Shown piece after piece: positions 59,806 through 64,000 of a stretch of DNA of 64,000 nucleotides. How positions within the stretch are numbered: position 1 is the first letter of the stretch; each line of letters opens with the position of its first letter. Location of the stretch: the NCBI RefSeq assembly GCF_052055875.1, contig NZ_CP170508.1, forward strand, positions 2,046,001-2,110,000, in the 5' to 3' direction. The translations under genes and the position numbers were made by a program. This stretch comes from Methanosphaerula subterraneus. Its GTDB lineage: Archaea > Halobacteriota > Methanomicrobia > Methanomicrobiales > Methanospirillaceae. The notes beneath the pieces were generated by a model that worked only from the letters and a program-made list of their open reading frames with translations, searched no databases and was not told the DNA's origin.

Positions 59806-60225
59806 TTACCTGACTTTCTGCAGGATCTCTATCAGGAGTTCCTGCTCGTGTTCATCCAGTGAATGCACCATCCGTTCGATCACCCGGCGCAGTGCGGTCT
59901 GTTCGGCCTTGGCGATCTTCCGTCCCTTTTCGGTCAGGCGGATGTACAGGATCCTGCCGTCATCAGGACAGGACTCCCGGTACACGCACTCCATTCGGAC
60001 AAATCTGTTGATCATCTCGGTGATCGTGGGTTTTGAATTCCTCGTGATCTCAGCAAGCCTGCTGAAGGTGACATCGCCCTGTTCATCGATGACTTTCAGA
60101 TAGGCGATCTGTTTTACCGTCATATCTGAGAGTCCGCATTCGGAGAAGACAGTGCAGGAGCATTCGTTCCTCATCCGGTGTAGGTTTTCAAACACTTCCA
60201 GCAGATGTTCTTCTCTCTTCATCAT
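59806..60225 (-). CDS. MarR-family transcriptional regulator
   Basis: The 139-residue protein has a winged-HTH MarR domain (about 30-110): MTVKQIAYLKVIDEQGDVTFSRLAEITRNSKPTITEMINRFVRMECVYRE, with a wing reading DDGRILYIRLTEKGRKI. MarR dimers usually repress themselves and adjacent genes until a phenolic or oxidant ligand binds. A palindrome precedes this gene and a near copy precedes lon. It lies 56 nt upstream of lon on the same strand. Confidence 0.9.
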   Translation of the reverse strand: MMKREEHLLEVFENLHRMRNECSCTVFSECGLSDMTVKQIAYLKVIDEQGDVTFSRLAEITRNSKPTITEMINRFVRMECVYRESCPDDGRILYIRLTEKGRKIAKAEQTALRRVIERMVHSLDEHEQELLIEILQKVR

Positions 60226-60231
60226 ACTCCG

Positions 60232-60268
60232 ACCTTTAATTAGTTAGGTCTTACCTAACCTTAAAGGT
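60232..60268. promoter_or_regulatory. Palindromic operator candidate upstream of marR
   Basis: GTTAGGT-CTT-ACCTAAC (60243-60259) is a perfect 7-3-7 palindrome, set within a second, outer inverted repeat ACCTTTAA/TTAAAGGT (60232-60239 and 60261-60268). The site starts 7 nt before the marR ATG, in the promoter zone, as expected for autorepression. Confidence 0.65.
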
Positions 60269-60369
60269 GCCGGTCGGGGTATCCCGGTCCAGACCTGATC
60301 GCCTGCACTGGCTTTCGCAGGACTCTCAAAAAAGCGGAAGGGGATCCTGTTTCTGCCCGTCCTTCTCGT

Positions 60370-61119
60370 TTATATGGTGGTCTTCCGGAAGAGGAATGCT
60401 CCGATTGCCGTCATGGCCAGGGAGAAGACCCCGATCACCGCAAAACAGACCACCGGATTGATCTGGGAGACTCCGGTCAGCCCATACCGGATCCCTTCAA
60501 CACCATAGGTCAGGGGATCGACGAGGGTGATCGGCGTTATCCACGAGGGCAGCGAGCTGATGGGAAAGAGTGCCCCGGAGAGGCCGAATATCGGGAAGAT
60601 GACAAAGTTCATGATCAGCTGGAATCCGGTCATGTCCTCCATCCTCGACGCAATGGCGATCCCAAAGGCCGTGAAGGAGATGCCGATCAACACCATGAAC
60701 AGGAGTGCGACCAGGAATCCGATCACGCTTGAGATCTGGAGCCCGATGAACAGAGAGATGACCAGGATCATGAACCCCTGCAGGACGGCCGTCGAAGCCC
60801 CGCCGGCGGTCTGGCCCAGCATGATCTCCAGCCTTGAAACCGGCGCGACGAGGGTCTCCTTTAAAAAGCCGAACTGCTTGTCCCAGATGACCTGGATGCC
60901 GGAGAAGACGGAGGTGAACATCACGCTCATCGCAACCATCCCCGGGATCAGGAACCCGATATAGTCGCCGCCCATCCCGGGCAGCTGCACCACGGAGTTG
61001 AGGCCGAAGCCGAGGAAGAGCAGGAAGAAGAGCGGCATACTGATACTGCCGATGATCCGGCTCTTTGAACGGACGTACCGCTTCATGTTCCGAAGCCAGA
61101 TGGTATAGATGATCTCCAT
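60370..61119 (-). CDS. ABC-2 type transporter permease
   Basis: The 249-residue protein has about six membrane segments and the ABC-2 layout: YTIWLRNMKRYVRSKSRIIGSISMPLFFLLFLGFGL at the start, then IGFLIPGMVAMSVMFTSVFSGIQVIWDKQFGFLKETLVAPVSR (the coupling region) and a C-terminal hydrophobic pair. It resembles daunorubicin-type exporters. It lies 2 nt after the ATPase gene; the substrate is unknown. Confidence 0.9.
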   Translation of the reverse strand: MEIIYTIWLRNMKRYVRSKSRIIGSISMPLFFLLFLGFGLNSVVQLPGMGGDYIGFLIPGMVAMSVMFTSVFSGIQVIWDKQFGFLKETLVAPVSRLEIMLGQTAGGASTAVLQGFMILVISLFIGLQISSVIGFLVALLFMVLIGISFTAFGIAIASRMEDMTGFQLIMNFVIFPIFGLSGALFPISSLPSWITPITLVDPLTYGVEGIRYGLTGVSQINPVVCFAVIGVFSLAMTAIGAFLFRKTTI

Positions 61120-61121
61120 GA

Positions 61122-62108
61122 TCAGTGCCTCCCCATTCTCTGGTGTGTGCGCATCTGCTCCTTATGATCCGCTTCCTGCTCCCGGATGGTCTTCCCGGTG
61201 AAGGAGAGGAAGACATCCTCAAGGGTGGGTTTGTGGATCGCGATCGAGGTGATCGGCACCTGTCTCTGGTTGAGGAGCGTGACGATCGTACTGACGAACT
61301 GGTCGGCATTCTTCAGGCTGACGACCACTTCATCGTTATGGGTCTCCACCCTGACGACCCAGGGTTCCTTGAGGGCTTCAACCGCGGCGGCCGGCTCGGG
61401 AGATCGGATGGTGATCAGGTCCCCGCCAAGCCCGTTTTTGAGATTCTCCGGGGTGTCGATGGCGATGATCCGGCCGTGGTCGATGATGGCGATCCGGTTG
61501 CACAGCCGGTCTGCCTCCTCCATGTAATGGGTCGTGAGGATGATGGTGATCCCTTTCTCTTTTGCGAGGGCAGCGATGTAGTTCCAGAGGAGATTGCGGG
61601 TCTGGGGGTCGAGACCGAGGGTCGGTTCATCGAGGAAGAGGACCGAGGGGTGGTGGAGCAGCCCGCGGGCGATCTCAAGCCGGCGCCTCATTCCCCCGGA
61701 GAAGGTCTTGACGATGTCGTCCCTCCGGTCGTTCAATTCCACCAGCATGAGGAGTTCGGTGATCCGCTGGTGCCGGGTCTCTGTCGGGATCCGGTAGAGC
61801 CGGCCATGAAAGTCCATATTCTCCCAGGCGGTCAGTTCCTCGTCGAGGCTCTGGTCCTGAAAGACGATACCGATCGCTCGCCTCACCCCGTCCGGATCTT
61901 TTTCGATATCGATGCCATTGATCGTGGCCGAACCGGAGGTGGGGGTGAGCATGGTGGAGAGCATCGAGAGGGTCGTCGTCTTCCCGGCCCCATTGGGTCC
62001 CAGCAGGCCGAAGATCTCTCCCTGATCGATATCAAAGGAGATGTCGTCGACGGCGACCAGGTCATTGAAGCGCCTGGTCAGGTTCTGGATATGTAATGCG
62101 ACTGTCAT
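61122..62108 (-). CDS. ABC transporter ATP-binding protein (daunorubicin-resistance type)
   Basis: The 328-residue protein has Walker A GPNGAGKTTTL near residue 38, the Q-loop VFQDQSLDEELT, signature FSGGMRRRLEIARGL near 140, Walker B VLFLDEPTLGLD near 160 and the H-loop TTHYMEEAD near 195. The C-terminal extension (about 230-300) matches the drug-exporter subgroup, and the tail (about 300-328) is polar. It forms an exporter with the permease just downstream. A 6-8-6 palindrome lies upstream. Confidence 0.93.
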   Translation of the reverse strand: MTVALHIQNLTRRFNDLVAVDDISFDIDQGEIFGLLGPNGAGKTTTLSMLSTMLTPTSGSATINGIDIEKDPDGVRRAIGIVFQDQSLDEELTAWENMDFHGRLYRIPTETRHQRITELLMLVELNDRRDDIVKTFSGGMRRRLEIARGLLHHPSVLFLDEPTLGLDPQTRNLLWNYIAALAKEKGITIILTTHYMEEADRLCNRIAIIDHGRIIAIDTPENLKNGLGGDLITIRSPEPAAAVEALKEPWVVRVETHNDEVVVSLKNADQFVSTIVTLLNQRQVPITSIAIHKPTLEDVFLSFTGKTIREQEADHKEQMRTHQRMGRH

Positions 62109-62139
62109 GAGATCGTCTCCTCTCTGCCGATGCAGGAAG

Positions 62140-62159
62140 GTAGTATGATCTATTACTAC
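62140..62159. promoter_or_regulatory. Inverted repeat upstream of the ABC exporter
   Basis: GTAGTA-TGATCTAT-TACTAC is a perfect 6-8-6 inverted repeat 32-51 nt before the ATPase ATG on the minus strand. It differs from the marR/lon element, so a different regulator would be needed. Confidence 0.4.
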
Positions 62160-62311
62160 TCTGCTCTGTTAATACGCTATTTGTAGGAGCCCTGGAGAGG
62201 CGGACCGGCCGGCGGCTGTAGACGACGGGGCAGGGTCAGAATTGAGTTGACGAGGTGTCGGAGTATCCCTCCTATGAGGGGAACTCGGCGCCATCGTGGA
62301 TAAAAAATGGG

Positions 62312-62905
62312 TTATCTCTGGTTCATGGTCTCTGTTCCATTCTGACCGTTCGTTGTGGCGGTCTCTACCGGCCCGATATAGATCCCTGAGCCAAGCCACC
62401 AGGTATCGTCCACCTTCTCCACGTACCCCATCTTTGATTCGACCGACCGGTTATGTGCAGGGTTGATGTATGAGAACCGGACGAAGCCGCTTCCATTTCT
62501 GGCCACATCTCTCAGGTTCCTGATAAAGAATCCTCCCAGTGCATCCGTCTCGTTCAGACGGTTGACGCCGATCTTCTCAGGGTTGAATGGGTGGGCCAGG
62601 GTGGTTCCGTTGAAGTCATAGGCATAGATGTAGAGTTCGCCCCTGACAAACGAACCGTTCGGGTTGGAGAACTCTGCAAGGGCCTTCTCCCTGCCGTTGG
62701 TCTGTGCATAGGCAACGGCGCTGTCGACGAAGGAGACAAGCGAGGCATTGGAGGTGATATTCCCCTGCCCCAGGGGAACGGTTCCCGCCGGCAGTGTGGT
62801 GTTTGTCCTGGTGGTGACAGCGGGCTGGTTCTGGACGCAGCCGGCGACGAGGAGGGATGCGCCGACGATGAGCAGGACCAGGAACGAGAGTGATCCATTT
62901 TTCAT
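62312..62905 (-). CDS. Cache-type extracellular lipoprotein (copy 2)
   Basis: The 197-residue protein starts MKNGSLSFLVLLIVGASLLVAGC, a lipoprotein signal with lipobox Cys at 23, and then repeats the copy 1 layout: Thr-rich linker, SAVAYAQTNGREKALAEFSNPNG, GELYIYAYDFNGTTLAHPFN and a C-terminal NPAHNRSVESKMGYVEKVDDTWWLGSGIY. A gap-free comparison shows 45 differences in 197 residues. It lies just upstream of the ABC exporter on the same strand, about 200 nt away. Its ligand is unknown. Confidence 0.85.
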   Translation of the reverse strand: MKNGSLSFLVLLIVGASLLVAGCVQNQPAVTTRTNTTLPAGTVPLGQGNITSNASLVSFVDSAVAYAQTNGREKALAEFSNPNGSFVRGELYIYAYDFNGTTLAHPFNPEKIGVNRLNETDALGGFFIRNLRDVARNGSGFVRFSYINPAHNRSVESKMGYVEKVDDTWWLGSGIYIGPVETATTNGQNGTETMNQR

Positions 62906-63566
62906 ACTCTAGTGATGCGTGAACCTGCGAAATAAACCGGTGGGTTTGATCTCTGATTCTGTGAGGTCTCCTTGGAACTGGTGTTCCAAATTGTCCCCTG
63001 GAACTCTAGAACGAACTCTGGATGTGGTGTGACCCTGGGAGAGCGTGATCCGGATGACCTGATCGGGGCATGGCCATCAGATCCTCCGGGTCGTCCTCGC
63101 CGTGATCCCGTGCGGGCGCCGGCTGCCGGCGAGGTCGGGAGGGGAGTACCCTGCCGCCGCTGACCTGGCGATCAGGTTCTCCTGCCTGGAGGTGATATGG
63201 GCCGGAATCCAGGCCCCCTCGCGATGAGTTTGGACTGTGACAGTTCCCTCCGTCCGCAGGCTCACGTTCCGGCCGGCCTTGGCCTCGGCTTCTCGCTCTT
63301 GATGGTCGAGGACTCCCGATCCATATCGAAGAGAGGGGTTTCTCGGCGAGCTGCCGGACGCCGGCGAACCCGAGCAGGAGTAAAGAGGAGAAGATCGAAG
63401 AGTGTCCAGCTTCAGCAAGCGTGAGGACCCTTGAGGGTGCACAAGAACAATAGCTCAACACCGATTGAAAAGGTACTCTGCTGATCCCGGTTCTGGATAC
63501 AATAGTTTAAATTATTTATGCTCATATGAGTAATTATCGTGCGGCAACCGTACGGTTGGTGAAGAG
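62906..63566. other. Region with no supported gene
   Basis: Open frames exist on both strands (for example 63006-63461 and 63077-63442 on minus), but none has a ribosome site, a recognisable family or clean coding character. A frame on the minus strand around 63200-63330 reads EREAEAKAGRNVSLRTEG, which I cannot place. It may be remnant coding sequence. No repeat or RNA gene was found. Confidence 0.35.
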
Positions 63567-63785
63567 ATGCCAGAAGATGTACAACCGGCAAACAACGATA
63601 CCAGTAACCCCATCGACGAGACTGAATCCACCTCCCTGCACACCTGTGCTTGTGGTGAGCAACACCAGGACAGCGCCGGTCACCGGGAATCCTGCACATC
63701 TCCACTGAAATTCGGTGATACCTGTTGCTGTGGATCCAGCCATGCACCAGAGGACGATCAACGCCACTGCCCGAACTGCCAGTGA
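63567..63785 (+). CDS. Small Cys/His-rich protein, possible metal binder
   Basis: The 72-residue frame starts at ATG 63567 directly behind GGTGAAGAG. After an acidic N-terminus (PEDVQPANNDTSNPIDETES) come clustered Cys and His: HTCACGEQH, HRESCTSP, DTCCCGSSH and HCPNCQ at the very end. That pattern suggests zinc or another metal, but matches no family I know. Codon use is plausible and no long frame overlaps it on plus, but there is no operon to support it. Confidence 0.45.
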   Translation: MPEDVQPANNDTSNPIDETESTSLHTCACGEQHQDSAGHRESCTSPLKFGDTCCCGSSHAPEDDQRHCPNCQ

Positions 63786-63901
63786 GGATAGCATCCCACT
63801 TTTTCACCAGATCATATCAGACAATAATGGGGTTGGGGCGCATTCAGTAAAGTAGATGGTCGAGACGAAGGTGGTGTCAGCCGATCTTCGAGCGCCCGAA
63901 G

Positions 63902-64000
63902 TCAGGTCCCTTTCTGCCTCAACTTCTCAATCAATGACGATACCCGTGCCCGTGCCTCTTCAGTCTCGCGTATCTCACGGGTCGCCGTGATCTCAAGAAT
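63902..64000 (-). CDS. C-terminal end of a probable PAS/sensor-type signalling protein (partial)
   Basis: An open frame enters from the right edge and ends with TGA at 63902-63904. The 32 visible residues read ILEITATREIRETEEARARV, then SSLIEKLRQKGT, a charged coiled-coil-like helix resembling the linker after PAS domains (DITERKRAEEAL-type). Only the end is visible, so the assignment rests on the linker pattern alone and is weak. Confidence 0.3.
   Translation of the reverse strand: MLEITATREIRETEEARARVSSLIEKLRQKGT

Noticed and set aside
63006..63461. Minus-strand frame of 151 residues
   Set aside because: Pro/Arg/Ser-rich translation with no recognisable family and no start signals; overlapping frames are equally open, as expected in GC-rich DNA.
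63412..63807. Minus-strand frame of 131 residues opposite the Cys-rich gene
   Set aside because: Antisense to a frame with a good ribosome site and clustered Cys; its own sequence looks random.

Overview
The window is chromosomal DNA from a methanogenic euryarchaeon, most likely of the order Methanomicrobiales (a Methanosphaerula/Methanoregula-type organism; the genus is inferred). The evidence is archaeal ribosomal proteins (S15, S3Ae, L15e, L37Ae), Rpo12, RNase P proteins Rnp2/Rnp3, proteasome alpha, KEOPS subunits, the methanogen-type (type 2) seryl-tRNA synthetase, an HdrA-like flavoprotein, CTP-dependent riboflavin kinase, archaeal mevalonate genes and a digeranylgeranylglyceryl-phosphate synthase. 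Most genes are GC-rich and tightly packed, often with 1-8 nt overlaps.

Layout. 1-94: end of a PKD-domain surface protein. 660-4545 (-): five-gene operon made almost only of CBS domains. 4714-6183 (+): Era-like GTPase, DUF2073 protein and Zn-ribbon protein (oapABC-like trio). 6501-10520 (+): rpsO, RecJ-like DHH nuclease, Pcc1 paralogue, serS2, rps3ae. 10665-13745 (+): apgM, a polymer-forming beta-helix protein and a methyltransferase. 13774-17268 (-): argC, a CBS gene, argJ, argB. 17354-21365: DUF1015 protein, rimI, HMG-CoA reductase, Trm5-like methyltransferase. 21424-23134: three orphan genes, including a protein with a 30-codon tandem repeat and an excisionase-type HTH protein. 23247-26567 (-): XRE regulator, HMG-CoA synthase, thiolase and DUF35 protein (first mevalonate steps). 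26686-31101: ribK, ribB, HEAT protein, LysE exporter, a metallophosphoesterase fused to a 2H-like domain, and a membrane-anchored FKBP-like protein.

31396-33234 is a sharply AT-rich island on the minus strand: a dGTPase-like HD hydrolase and a nucleoside 2-deoxyribosyltransferase whose frame breaks exactly at an A_AAA_AAG slippery heptamer. It looks recently acquired, and two nucleotide-pool enzymes in an isolated island recall nucleotide-depletion defence (inference). 33352-34524: VOC protein and GNAT. 34616-38927 (-): conserved archaeal information-processing superoperon (rpl15e, rnp3, rnp2, psmA, SBDS, rpl37ae, rpo12, brix, pcc1), without the exosome genes that many archaea carry after SBDS. 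39038-45192: moaC, NAD(P)HX repair enzyme, second DHH phosphoesterase, PUA protein, nac, trmI, pyrB, pyrI. 45197-49604: coaD, gamma-carbonic-anhydrase-like protein, short HdrA-like protein, mtnA, DUF116, second polymer-forming protein. 49687-53221: UbiA-type DGGGP synthase, tRNA-Arg(CCT), trm1, DRG GTPase, tRNA-Glu(CTC).

53241-64000 is more variable: a decayed sensor-kinase pseudogene, GNATs, a C_GCAxxG_C_C protein, two 77% identical cache-type lipoproteins, a PfpI/DJ-1 protein, bacterial-type lonA, a marR gene sharing an operator-like sequence with lon, an ABC-2 exporter, a small Cys-rich protein and the end of a probable signalling protein. No CRISPR array, rRNA or intact insertion sequence was seen.
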